Part shown: positions 26,081 to 34,889 of the stretch, in pieces | Layout of the letters: the number at the start of each line of letters is the position of its first letter | Position numbering within the stretch: the stretch's first letter is position 1 | Assembly: GCF_900107675.1 (NCBI RefSeq) | Contig: NZ_FNRI01000002.1 | Span: 62,001-126,000 of the forward strand | From: Alistipes timonensis JC136 | GTDB taxonomy: Bacteria > Bacteroidota > Bacteroidia > Bacteroidales > Rikenellaceae | DNA: 64,000 nucleotides | Direction: 5' to 3' | Position numbers and translations under genes: made by a program | The notes under the pieces: model-generated | Told to the model about the DNA's origin: nothing | Seen by the model: only the letters and a program-made list of their open reading frames with translations | The model's database searches: none

Positions 26081-27517
26081 TCAGTATCTCTCTTTTTCCA
26101 GTTGTTCGAGCGTGACGCCCGCCTGTTCCGATCCGAGCGATTGCGCTTCGTTCAGGTAGCGCCTGGCGCTGTCGTAATCCTTTTGCCGGACGGCCAGCGC
26201 GCCCCGGGCATAAACCGCCTCAGGCGAATCGCCCGCCTTGGCAAGGTAACGTTCCGCCCCTGCGAGGTCACCGCGGCGCATTGCGGCGTTGGCGGCGTTC
26301 AGGTTGGCGACGGGGTCGTTCGGGAACATGCGCACCGCTGTTTCGAACACCTCGGTGAATTCGTCCGTGCCGGGTTCATACTCCTGTGCGACGAGGTAGA
26401 ACTCGTTCAGGTCCAGCTTTTGCGGCCGCTCGCGCATGATTCGTTTTATCTCCTCCACATCGCTATAACTGCGGATGGTGTAGGCGATGCGGTAGTCGGT
26501 GCGGCGCAGCGCCGGATAACAGTGCTGCAACAGGAAGCGGTACTCTTCGGGATAGGTGCTTTTCAGTTTCCACTCCTTGGCATCCGGCTCCAGATCGCTG
26601 TCTATCAGCGCGATGATCCTCGTGCGATGTGCAAGGTTCGACCGTTCCACATAGCGGCGTAATCCCTCCCAGTCCTCCGGTTCGTAGCCGGTCGTGATGA
26701 TGTCGCCTTCGAACCGGCAGAGCCGCTGTATGTGTCTCTTCAGTGCGTCGGCACGTCCGATAGCCAGCTCCCGGTTATGCGCATAGGGACTTTCGGGCGA
26801 AGCATAGCCTTTCAGCCATACCGAGGTGATGGTTATATCCGCGTCGCTTCGCACGGAGTCGATCGACGACTGTATTTTCCCGAGTTCGGCGGCGTTGCGC
26901 CGGTAGTCCGGATAAATCGCCGTCCGGTCCACCGGAAAGTCGATGAACGCCGAACCTTCGAGTGAATCCCGTTTTTCGGCCCGTCCTTGCGGACGCACAT
27001 ATACCAGTTCGGGAAAAAACGCCTCGCTGTGTCGTCCGAGCATACCGTCCTGCTCTGCCAGCAGCGTGTTGCAACATCCGTAGTCGCTGCGGTGAAGCGA
27101 CAGCGCGGAGCCGTTCATCCATCCGGCGTACGGCACCATGGCGTGATATTCGATGTCGCCGGGTTTTTCCGCGGCCCTGTAGCTCTTTTCATCCTTGCCC
27201 GACAGCATGCTCACGCCGTTGCGTACATAGAAATAGTAGCGCCGCCTGCCGTAAACCCCTACCGATTGCAGGTCGAGCGAGTCGCGGCCATTGACCAGCC
27301 ATGGCGTAAGAAGCACCGCGCGATTATTGTCCACGTCGAGCCCCGACAAATCCAGAAGCATGTTTACAGCGATGTACCCACCGTTACGCTCCATACTGAA
27401 TCTCCCGACGGAAACGCCGTCCACGATGTCCCGTTTCCGCATGTCGGTTACGGTCTGCGCTCCGGCCGCCGTAATCATGCCCAAAAGGGCTGAAAGGATA
27501 TATAATCTCTTTTTCAT
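26081..27517 (-). CDS. DUF3868 protein with OmpA-like domain (operon 2)
   Basis: A 478-residue exported protein (signal peptide to AGAQ, about 20). Same order as its operon 1 paralogue: DUF3868-type N-terminal domain, OmpA-like region with VWLKGYASPESPYAHNRELA and IGRADALKRHIQ, a PEDWEGLRRYVERS segment equivalent to PEDWDSLRRWVVVS in operon 1, and C-terminal repeat helices (ANAAMRRGDLAGAERYLAKA). Start at 27517 gives the signal peptide; it lies 11 bases after the DUF3575 stop, exactly the spacing in operon 1. Confidence 0.88.
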   Translation of the reverse strand: MKKRLYILSALLGMITAAGAQTVTDMRKRDIVDGVSVGRFSMERNGGYIAVNMLLDLSGLDVDNNRAVLLTPWLVNGRDSLDLQSVGVYGRRRYYFYVRNGVSMLSGKDEKSYRAAEKPGDIEYHAMVPYAGWMNGSALSLHRSDYGCCNTLLAEQDGMLGRHSEAFFPELVYVRPQGRAEKRDSLEGSAFIDFPVDRTAIYPDYRRNAAELGKIQSSIDSVRSDADITITSVWLKGYASPESPYAHNRELAIGRADALKRHIQRLCRFEGDIITTGYEPEDWEGLRRYVERSNLAHRTRIIALIDSDLEPDAKEWKLKSTYPEEYRFLLQHCYPALRRTDYRIAYTIRSYSDVEEIKRIMRERPQKLDLNEFYLVAQEYEPGTDEFTEVFETAVRMFPNDPVANLNAANAAMRRGDLAGAERYLAKAGDSPEAVYARGALAVRQKDYDSARRYLNEAQSLGSEQAGVTLEQLEKERY

Positions 27518-27528
27518 CTTGTACACGA

Positions 27529-28128
27529 TTAAAATACATAAACAAGGTTGATTGCCGCTTTTGTCGGCCCTACGTAGTGGTGCGGCTTGTCCGTTTCTAT
27601 CTTCCTGCCGCACCCGGTGCACCGGAAGCGGTCATAGCGTGTATAGGAATAGCCGAAGCCTATCTCCGCCTCGAGGTTCCAATGCCGCCCCAGTATCCAC
27701 GCATAACCATAAGCGACACCTGCGCCGACGAACCAGCCCTGATAGCGGCTGTCCTTCAGTTTGCGGGCATCCGTGCCGAGGAAGTTGATTTTTCCGTCGA
27801 AACCTCCGATGTTATATTGTCCGCCGTGCAGGTGTGCGCCCACAAAGTGCCCCGAGAAGCGGTCGCAGAACCAATATCGGGCTTCAGGCTGAACAACCCA
27901 GTGCTTCCAGCGCCGGTCGTGCGCGAGTGTCCATGCGTTGAACTGCCCCGTAATGTCCAGAGTCCATTTCGGTGCGAGTCCGACTTCTATTCCCAAATTC
28001 GGATTCAGGAAAGCGTCTGCCAGCATATTGCTCTTGACAGCCACGCTCTGGGCTTTGACACCCTGCGTCATGCCGGTGACGGCGATTGCCAACAGGACGA
28101 ACATTCGTTTTATAATTCCATTTTTCAT
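27529..28128 (-). CDS. DUF3575 outer-membrane-type protein (operon 2)
   Basis: A 199-residue exported protein (signal peptide cut after VKAQ, about 27). Paralogue of 18470-19024: VAVKSNMLADAFLNPNLGIE, HWVVQPEARYWFCDRFSGHF, YAWILGRHWNLEAEIGFGYS and the end GPTKAAINLVYVF match it closely. It carries an added CTGCGRK Cys pair near residue 172. First gene of operon 2 and divergent from the AraC-type regulators. Confidence 0.9.
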   Translation of the reverse strand: MKNGIIKRMFVLLAIAVTGMTQGVKAQSVAVKSNMLADAFLNPNLGIEVGLAPKWTLDITGQFNAWTLAHDRRWKHWVVQPEARYWFCDRFSGHFVGAHLHGGQYNIGGFDGKINFLGTDARKLKDSRYQGWFVGAGVAYGYAWILGRHWNLEAEIGFGYSYTRYDRFRCTGCGRKIETDKPHHYVGPTKAAINLVYVF

Positions 28129-28689
28129 ACTTTAAATTATTGCGTTGCAGATTTTACGGTCTGCCCGTGTACAGACACCCGAAAGGACAGTTGCGGTGTC
28201 CTTGCTTTCTCAGCTTGATAAATCCGGTCAAACAGTTCTGGGAATGGTCGGCGGAACGGCCTCGGAAGAGGCTGCCGCAATTATGACGGAAGAATGAATT
28301 CTGTTCTTTTCATTATAAATAGGTGGAGCGGGTGAAGTGACTGAAAAACTTTTTTGCAAAATAGCCGTGGGATTTTTTTGTTCTGCACAAAGAAATGATA
28401 TATTTGCTACCGGATAATGCCAAAACGTATAAATCACATCGGCAAAATCGTAACGACCCTTATACGCAAACCGCAATTTTGTAAAGGATATGTCAAATCA
28501 TCAAAAACGGACTTTTCCCGGGGCGCACGGAGCCTCTTCGCCCATGGGTGCAATGTAAATAAAGCCAGCGCGTTATACTGCATTCACACGCCGTAATCCC
28601 GGAGGTATGCGGCCTGTGGCATCCCGGACGGTTCCGGCGTGCAGGAAACAGCCGGCGGGAACACTCGTTCGGGAGAAATAATTTGAATC
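28129..28689. promoter_or_regulatory. Divergent control region between fimbrial operon 2 and its regulators
   Basis: A 560-base AT-richer region without a gene. It holds a plus-strand promoter (next entry) and, at 28181-28201, a 7-bp inverted repeat (AAGGACA...TGTCCTT) in what should be the operon 2 leader; an overlapping alternative stem (GACACC...GGTGTC) is also possible. No exact minus-strand TAnnTTTG box was found. Target sites for the AraC-type proteins should be here. Confidence 0.5.
28377..28406 (+). promoter_or_regulatory. Bacteroidetes-type promoter for the AraC-type pair
   Basis: TTTG at 28377-28380 and TATATTTG at 28399-28406, spaced by 18 bases, match the housekeeping -33/-7 form. 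Transcription would begin near 28413 and leave a leader of about 275 bases. Confidence 0.6.
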
Positions 28690-29880
28690 ATGGGAACATT
28701 TGTCACATACGGCAGCCTGATGGTCTATATTTTGCCGATCTGCTGTTCGGTCATATGTTCGGTCTTTGCCTTATTGCTGATCTGGAATTACCGCAACCCC
28801 GCCGAACGAAAATTGAGGCGGGTCGTGAGCATCTATTGTATCCTGATCGCCGTGTGGTGGGCATCCGTTCTCTGGCACGTGCTCTCTGACAACCCGGTAT
28901 TCCTTCCGGTCGATATCCCTTTCGCACTATCGTATCTCTATATTCCCGTATTGTTCTACAACATCGTCTATTACCTGACCTACTTGGGGAATAAACGAAA
29001 CTTTCCCGTCCTGAATTACCTTTGGCCGCTGCCCGCGTCGGCGGTTATCCTGACAGCGGCAGCCTGGATATTGCCGCATGGAGACGGAATCGCCGGATTG
29101 TCGCCCGCCGAGCGCTATACGTATCTGTTCATCTCCGGCTTTTTGCTGCGGTTCGTCACGGCGATAGCCTATATCGTTCCGACCTGCCGGCTGTTGTCGC
29201 GGTATTACAAGCAGGCGGTCGTGCAAAAGGTCGACGCGGATCGAAAATCGTTCAGTATAAGATCGTCGCATTGGCTCGTCGTGCTCTTCGTGCTTTTCAT
29301 CGCCATATGGCTGATCGCTTTTTTACCTTCGGTAGTCTGTTCCGACCGATGGCTCGTCCGCCTGAACGCGTTGTGTATCATAGTCCAGGAAATCCTGCTC
29401 ACATACCATGTCATCCGCAGGCAGTATCTCTCTTACAAAACCTCCGACTTGTTTCCGGCCGCCGGAAAAAAGAGCGAGAACAACGGGTTGATCGACAAAC
29501 AGCGCCTTGCGCCGGACCATGCGCACGGACCATTGAGCAGAAAGGCGTTCGAAAACTATTTGTCCCAGAAAAAGCCGTACCTCGATCCCGATTTCAAACT
29601 GACCGACATGGCTGAGGCGATGGGGGTGAACCGTACCGTCATGTCCAATTTCATCAATCAGACCTATGGCATGAATTTTCGGCGCTACCTGAACCAGTGG
29701 CGGATCGAGGAGTACCAGATTTTAATGGCGCATCCTTCGAACGAACGCAAGAATCCCTATCGGGTAATGGTTATGGCGGGATTCAAAGACTCCCGCCATT
29801 TCCAGCGTGCGATCCGATTGGAAAAGGCGGCCAAGGAACAGCCGGACGAGGAACCGCAAGTAAAGAATAAGGAAGAATGA
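28690..29880 (+). CDS. Polytopic membrane regulator with AraC-type HTH (1)
   Basis: A 396-residue protein with about seven membrane helices (roughly residues 8-30, 42-62, 72-94, 108-126, 140-165, 195-218, 225-244) and a C-terminal AraC/XylS-type DNA-binding domain (about 285-385): FENYLSQKKPYLDPDFKLTD, MAEAMGVNRTVMSNFINQTY, GMNFRRYLNQWRIEE and a second-helix region VMVMAGFKDSRHFQRA. Membrane-bound AraC-type proteins are a known Bacteroidetes layout that lets a membrane signal reach DNA directly. It overlaps the next gene by four bases (ATGA), so the two are coupled. Its place opposite fimbrial operon 2 suggests control of that operon. Confidence 0.88.
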   Translation: MGTFVTYGSLMVYILPICCSVICSVFALLLIWNYRNPAERKLRRVVSIYCILIAVWWASVLWHVLSDNPVFLPVDIPFALSYLYIPVLFYNIVYYLTYLGNKRNFPVLNYLWPLPASAVILTAAAWILPHGDGIAGLSPAERYTYLFISGFLLRFVTAIAYIVPTCRLLSRYYKQAVVQKVDADRKSFSIRSSHWLVVLFVLFIAIWLIAFLPSVVCSDRWLVRLNALCIIVQEILLTYHVIRRQYLSYKTSDLFPAAGKKSENNGLIDKQRLAPDHAHGPLSRKAFENYLSQKKPYLDPDFKLTDMAEAMGVNRTVMSNFINQTYGMNFRRYLNQWRIEEYQILMAHPSNERKNPYRVMVMAGFKDSRHFQRAIRLEKAAKEQPDEEPQVKNKEE

Positions 29881-30995
29881 ATCAGGATATCGGACGTGCA
29901 ATCGTTTTCTCAATGCCGGTGGTAAGCGCGGCGGTCAGCCTGATCCTGATTTCGCTCGATACGACCCGCTCTTCCAATACAGTCGACCGGAAGATTCATT
30001 ACAACATGATCGCCGTATACAGTCTGATGATGCTGTTTTGGAGTGGAATGGTCATGCATTCCGTTGCCCGCGACACGTTCATCGCATACCTGCCCGTTTT
30101 CTTTTCCTCATTCGGGTTCATCCCCGTATTCCTCTACCGGATCACGCATATTATTACGGATACGGGCGAGCGGAAACGGTTCCCGGCCTGTCATTTCATC
30201 CTTCCGGCGTGTTTGACCTTAATTATCTGCGCGATCGCGTTGGCAGTCCCGTTCCGGCAGCGATGGACAGCTATTTATGATAACGACGTAAACCTCACAT
30301 CTGCAATCATCGACAGCACGTTTATCGGTTGCATTGTACTGTGCATTTTATATTCCTGGCTGAGCCTGCTCCGCATAAAGGCGTATAAACGCAGGATAAC
30401 CGACTATTCCGCCGATATCTACCGCATGTCGCTGGATTGGCTCTCCTTTATCGTCCTTTTCAGGGTCGTGCTGCAAACCCTGCCGATTGCCGGGTTGATA
30501 TTGGGTGTCGGGCTGTTCGACGGGTTGGGGTTTGCCTGGGCATTCACGACGCTGCCGGCGGTATTCACCCATATCGTGCTGTGCCTGAGCATCCTTTCGG
30601 AGAATTACGTGATTCTCGAACCTGTCTCCGTCAAAGAAAAGGAAATGACCGCGTCGGGAAATTATCCGCAACTGGCGCGGCAGCAGGTCGAGCAATATTT
30701 GGAGGACCGGAAACCGTATCTGAATCCGGAATTCAAAATAACCGATATGGCCCGGGATCTCGCTTCCAACAGGACTTACATATCGGCTTTCATCAACCGG
30801 GAATATGGTGTGAATTTCAACCGTTTCATCAATAATTACCGGCTGAAGGAGGTGGAGCGGTTACACGCGGAGGCTGTACAGAGAAAGCAAAAAACACCGG
30901 TGTTGGAGATTGTGCTCCATGCGGGATTTAGTAATTACCGCAGCTATTTCCGGGCCAAGAACATGGAGAAGAACGATGCCGTTTCCATAGATTAA
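29877..30995 (+). CDS. Polytopic membrane regulator with AraC-type HTH (2)
   Basis: A 372-residue paralogue of the upstream gene: about seven membrane helices through residue 235, then an AraC-type HTH (about 262-365): VEQYLEDRKPYLNPEFKITD, MARDLASNRTYISAFINREY, GVNFNRFINNYRLKEVE, VLEIVLHAGFSNYRSYFRAK. Start and the upstream stop share ATGA. The two proteins may act as a heterodimer. No terminator separates it from the RyR gene 40 bases further, so these may be one transcript. Confidence 0.88.
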   Translation: MNQDIGRAIVFSMPVVSAAVSLILISLDTTRSSNTVDRKIHYNMIAVYSLMMLFWSGMVMHSVARDTFIAYLPVFFSSFGFIPVFLYRITHIITDTGERKRFPACHFILPACLTLIICAIALAVPFRQRWTAIYDNDVNLTSAIIDSTFIGCIVLCILYSWLSLLRIKAYKRRITDYSADIYRMSLDWLSFIVLFRVVLQTLPIAGLILGVGLFDGLGFAWAFTTLPAVFTHIVLCLSILSENYVILEPVSVKEKEMTASGNYPQLARQQVEQYLEDRKPYLNPEFKITDMARDLASNRTYISAFINREYGVNFNRFINNYRLKEVERLHAEAVQRKQKTPVLEIVLHAGFSNYRSYFRAKNMEKNDAVSID

Positions 30996-31034
30996 AAAAA
31001 CGAACGATACTATCTGAAATATAACACACCGATT

Positions 31035-31328
31035 ATGTATACGAACGAATACCGTCCCGCGCCGATGGATACGTCGGAAGTCGTACTCCCGAAAGCGCTG
31101 CAGGAACTCACCGAACAGATGGCCCGCAATGTCCATGAGGTCTGGGCCCAGACCCGCATCGCGCAGGGATGGAGCTACGGCCCCGAACGCGACGACGCCG
31201 CGAAAAAGCATCCCTGCCTGATCCCCTACGAGGAGCTGCCCGAGGCAGAGCGCGAATACGACCGCAACACGGCCGTCGAAACCATCCGGCTGATCCTCAA
31301 ACTCGGATTCACAATCGAACGGAAATAA
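31035..31328 (+). CDS. Stand-alone RyR-domain protein
   Basis: A 97-residue soluble protein that is almost exactly one ryanodine-receptor (RyR, PF02026) repeat: PMDTSEVVLPKALQELTEQM, ARNVHEVWAQTRIAQGWSYG, PERDDAAKKHPCLIPYEELP, EAEREYDRNTAVETIRLILK. The aromatic and acidic residues that mark the family (HExW, GWxYGPxRD, HPxLxPYxxLP, YDR) are all there. Function in bacteria is not established; the fold is thought to bind a small ligand. The next gene encodes a channel whose C terminus also looks like this domain, so the two may share a ligand or interact. Confidence 0.93.
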   Translation: MYTNEYRPAPMDTSEVVLPKALQELTEQMARNVHEVWAQTRIAQGWSYGPERDDAAKKHPCLIPYEELPEAEREYDRNTAVETIRLILKLGFTIERK

Positions 31329-31389
31329 TCCCGGACCGGACTCGCGGAGGGATTCCGGATTCGAACAACGCCCCCAAACGATTAACGAC

Positions 31390-33546
31390 ATGCAGCACAC
31401 ACAACGAACAACCCGCATCCGGTTCGCAGCAGCCTGCGGTCTGGCGGCCCTCATCCTGGCCGCCGTCTTTCTGCACGCCCCTTGGTGGCTGGCGCTGACG
31501 GCCGTTGCAGCCGTGACGGCCGCCGCCGTCCGGCTCTGGCGACGGCGCCCCGCCTACCGCCGCAACGGGATGGAGTATTTCGACCGCATCATCTCGGGCG
31601 GCATCCGCTACCAGTTGGTCAGCTTCATCACGGTCATCGTGGTCGTGGTCGGGGTCTGCATCCTGCTGGCGATCTGGTCCGACTGCTCGATCCTTACGCA
31701 CGACGACGGATGGGGCAAGGCGCGGGGCGTGATCTACCACTTCCTCGACCCGGGCTACCTGAACGACGACGAAACCCCCGCCGTGCAGGGATTCATGCTC
31801 ATAATCTCACTGATGGGCATGGTGCTCCTGGGCGGACTGCTCATCACCACGCTGTCGAACATCGTCGAACGCCGCGTGAACGGCGTCGAACGGGGACTGG
31901 TGAATTACCCCGGCATCCGCGACCACTATGTCGTCATCGGCTACGGCGAGATTTCGGTCTGCCTGCTGCTCAACATCTTCCGGCACGAATCGGAGCGGCT
32001 CCCGAAAACCGGGAAACGTCAGACCGCGAAGCTGCCCAAAATCATCCTGATGACCAATCAGGACATCCCCTGCGTGCGGGCCCGCATCCAGTCGCAGCTG
32101 GCTCCCGAACTGGAGCGGAAGGTGATCCTCTACGCGGGCAACATCGAATCCCGGGAGCATCTCGCCAAACTCAACATCGACACGGCCCGCGAGGTCTACA
32201 TCCTGGGCGAAAGGGAGGAATACGGCCGCGATTCGAAGAACCTCGAGTGCGTGCGGATCATCCGCGAGCTGCGCGGGGAGACGAAAACGCCGCTGAAAGT
32301 CAACGTACAGTTCGACCGCCCGGCCTCCTACTCCATCATCCAGAAACTCGCCCTGCCGGCCGAATTCATCGCCGACGACGACGGGAAAAGCGTCATCTAC
32401 TTCCGGCCTTTCAACTTTTACGAGAACTGGGCTCGGTTGCTGTGGGGCCATTACAAAGAGGCCGACTACGCGGACCTCGACTTCAAACCGCTGGATTGCG
32501 ACGGACGCCACGTCCACCTCATCATCGTGGGCTTCAACCGCATGGGGCGCGCCCTGCTGCTCGAGGCGCTGCGGCTGTGCCACTACCCCAACTACGACGA
32601 GCGGACGGGCGCCAACCGAACCCGTATCACGGTGATCGACAAGGCCATGGACGACCTGCTGCCGCAGTTCCGCTCCCAATACCCTTATCTGGAACAGATC
32701 GGGGACATCGGGGTCGAATACGTCAAAGGCCGCGTCGAGGATACCGCCGTGCGGGAGATGATTACCGCGGCTGCGACCGACAGCCGGGAACTGGTGACGA
32801 TCGCCGTTTGCCTGCAGGACCCCGACCTGAGCCTCTCGACGGGCCTCAGCCTTCCCGAAGAGGCCTACTACATCATCGGCCGGGAGCCGGAGGGCTGCAT
32901 CGCCGGAAACAACGACAATGTCCGCATCCTGATCCGTCAGGAGTTGCAGCAGGGCATCGGCGAGATACTCGATGCCGACAAGCGCAAATTCAAACACGTA
33001 AAGGTCTTCGGCATGCTCACCGACGGCATCAGCGGCCACCTGCTGGACGACACGGCCGCCATGTGGGTCAATGCCTACTACGACCTGAAATACGCCCCCG
33101 GCAAAGGGAGTCCGAAACACCCCGTTTACGCCGCCTATGCAAAATACCTCGAAACACACCAACTGGAGGGTACCGACATCCTCGACCTCGCGGCAATGCC
33201 CGCGCACCGGGCCGAAGCCGAACGCACGGCCCGGCTGTTGTGGTACCTGACCAGCGAGGATTTCCGCTTCTCGAACCGCTACCAGACCGAGATGTACGGC
33301 ATCTACCAACGCTATGCGGAAAATTCGGCGCTTCATGAGATGGAGCACCGCCGCTGGTGCGCCGACCGCAGCATCATCGGCTACCGGGACACCTGCGCCG
33401 AGCGGCTGAAGGACATCGACTGCTTCAAACTGCACTGGTCGATCGTCCCGTTCAAAGACCTGCCGGAAAAAGAGCGGGACAAGGACCGGGACGTAATCGG
33501 GAATATGAAAAAGATCCTGAACCTCGGCCCGTCGACGCTGGACTGA
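31390..33546 (+). CDS. RCK-gated ion channel with C-terminal RyR-like domain
   Basis: A 718-residue membrane protein. N-terminal helices at about 10-28, 30-48, 76-98 and, after a pore-like loop (DDGWGKARGVIYHFLD), 137-158 (LIISLMGMVLLGGLLITTLS). Two Rossmann RCK/TrkA-N-like domains follow: about 178-335 (HYVVIGYGEISVCLLLNIF) and 375-520 (VHLIIVGFNRMGRALLLEAL). This is the Castor/Pollux-type channel layout. The last 65 residues read as a RyR repeat (MEHRRWCADRSIIGYR, KLHWSIVPFKDLPEKERDKD). Gating by a nucleotide at RCK plus an unknown ligand at RyR is inferred. It is 61 bases after the lone RyR gene and ends in a terminator. Confidence 0.85.
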   Translation: MQHTQRTTRIRFAAACGLAALILAAVFLHAPWWLALTAVAAVTAAAVRLWRRRPAYRRNGMEYFDRIISGGIRYQLVSFITVIVVVVGVCILLAIWSDCSILTHDDGWGKARGVIYHFLDPGYLNDDETPAVQGFMLIISLMGMVLLGGLLITTLSNIVERRVNGVERGLVNYPGIRDHYVVIGYGEISVCLLLNIFRHESERLPKTGKRQTAKLPKIILMTNQDIPCVRARIQSQLAPELERKVILYAGNIESREHLAKLNIDTAREVYILGEREEYGRDSKNLECVRIIRELRGETKTPLKVNVQFDRPASYSIIQKLALPAEFIADDDGKSVIYFRPFNFYENWARLLWGHYKEADYADLDFKPLDCDGRHVHLIIVGFNRMGRALLLEALRLCHYPNYDERTGANRTRITVIDKAMDDLLPQFRSQYPYLEQIGDIGVEYVKGRVEDTAVREMITAAATDSRELVTIAVCLQDPDLSLSTGLSLPEEAYYIIGREPEGCIAGNNDNVRILIRQELQQGIGEILDADKRKFKHVKVFGMLTDGISGHLLDDTAAMWVNAYYDLKYAPGKGSPKHPVYAAYAKYLETHQLEGTDILDLAAMPAHRAEAERTARLLWYLTSEDFRFSNRYQTEMYGIYQRYAENSALHEMEHRRWCADRSIIGYRDTCAERLKDIDCFKLHWSIVPFKDLPEKERDKDRDVIGNMKKILNLGPSTLD

Positions 33547-33563
33547 CCGACTCTCAAACGAAT

Positions 33564-33600
33564 CCGGCGGCCCTATGAAAGAGCCGCCGGGAATTTTTTG
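33564..33600 (+). terminator. Terminator of the RyR channel gene
   Basis: A 7-bp perfect GC stem (33564-33570 with 33584-33590) is followed by six T at 33594-33599. It lies 18 bases past the channel stop and acts on the plus strand only. Confidence 0.85.
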
Positions 33601-33615
33601 TATCCGGAAGAATCG

Positions 33616-34785
33616 CTACTCGACCGCCCGGAACGGGGCTTCGGCGTCGCCCGTCCATTCGTACAGACGGACGGTCGAACTCTGCTGGCGGGTCTCCTTC
33701 GAACGCGCGTTCTCCGAAATGTAGAAATAGCCTCCGCCCAACGGGCACAGCCCCGTCGAACCCCATTTGAAATCCCAGCCGTAGATGCCGTCGGCCGATT
33801 TTCCGGCAGGAAGCAGCGAGAGCACCTCGCCCTCGGTCGGCGTGTCGAAACCCTGCAACGCCTCCTTGCGGGCGGGCTTCCCGCCGTCGATCACAAAAAG
33901 CGAATAATTGGGGTATCGGGATTTTTTGCCTTTGTAAACCGCCGCATAGAGGTTGCCCGAGGCGGGATCGTAAGCCAGGTTTTGAATCCCCCAGGAGGTG
34001 TTGCCCGTGCGGACGAAATACTTGTGATCGGGTGTCGTCGGGCCGCTCTTGTGCAGGTTCGACTGCGACAAGGGCTGCTCATAGCGTTTCCAATCCTGCG
34101 TGTCGTAAGCCAGCAACACCTGATAGTCGTTGTCCGTGCGCAGCGTGTCGCCGTAGATGCCGTAAGCCACATAGAGATAATCGCCCTTCCCACCGCTGCC
34201 GAAGCGTGGCGCAAAGGTCACGCCGTCGATACCCGAGCATCCGAAACGGTGGGCGACCGTCCGGCCGCCGTTCACGGCCTCCGCGAAATAGTCGTCGACA
34301 GCCTCTTTGACATAAACGGCGGTCATCACACGGTCTTTCTCCGCATTCATATCGGGACGCACGATGCGGTCCACATCGAATACGGCGATGTAAAATCCCG
34401 TCTGGTCCACCCCTTCCGACTCCTTGTCGAGGGTCTTGCGAATGCCCTTGCCGATCACGTCGTCCTTATATTCCAACGAACCGTAGACACGCCCGTCCGC
34501 GGGATTCATCGTCAGGCACCCCAGATGGCCCGTCAGGCCGTCGACACTGCCTATGAGGTTTCCCGCAAGGTCCATTTTCAGCAGCTTGGTCGTAAAGGAG
34601 AAGTAGATGTAACCGCGTTCGAGGTCGACGGCAATGCCCTGTACGTGGAACGGGCCCTGTTCACCCGAAAGGATCATGCGGGGCAGTTTGCCCAGATCGG
34701 GCGCATCCGCACGGTTACGGCCCGAGGGACAGGCCGTCAACAGCAGCGGAACAATCAGAAAAGGAAGCAGACGTTTGAGGTTCAT
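33616..34785 (-). CDS. Lipoprotein with beta-propeller-like repeats
   Basis: A 389-residue lipoprotein, lipobox LLLTAC with Cys19. The mature part has repeating blocks of the kind (VQGIAVDLERGYIYFSF, LGCLTMNPADGRVYGSL, IQNLAYDPASGNLYAAVY) that suggest a six- or seven-bladed propeller, as in strictosidine-synthase or NHL-type proteins. I do not recognise a specific substrate. It is a single gene between the RyR channel and thrC. Confidence 0.65.
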   Translation of the reverse strand: MNLKRLLPFLIVPLLLTACPSGRNRADAPDLGKLPRMILSGEQGPFHVQGIAVDLERGYIYFSFTTKLLKMDLAGNLIGSVDGLTGHLGCLTMNPADGRVYGSLEYKDDVIGKGIRKTLDKESEGVDQTGFYIAVFDVDRIVRPDMNAEKDRVMTAVYVKEAVDDYFAEAVNGGRTVAHRFGCSGIDGVTFAPRFGSGGKGDYLYVAYGIYGDTLRTDNDYQVLLAYDTQDWKRYEQPLSQSNLHKSGPTTPDHKYFVRTGNTSWGIQNLAYDPASGNLYAAVYKGKKSRYPNYSLFVIDGGKPARKEALQGFDTPTEGEVLSLLPAGKSADGIYGWDFKWGSTGLCPLGGGYFYISENARSKETRQQSSTVRLYEWTGDAEAPFRAVE

Positions 34786-34849
34786 CGGTAGTTTATTTTG
34801 CTTTTACGCAACAAATATAAACAAAAGCAAAATAAAATACAATAAAAAG

Positions 34850-34886
34850 AAAAGTTTACCCGCCGGTTTCGGCGGGTAAACTTTCG
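34850..34886 (-). terminator. Terminator of thrBC
   Basis: A 14-bp perfect stem (34851-34864 with 34871-34884) is followed, on the minus strand, by a T-rich tract at 34836-34850. It lies just after the thrC stop. Confidence 0.9.
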
Positions 34887-34889
34887 GAT

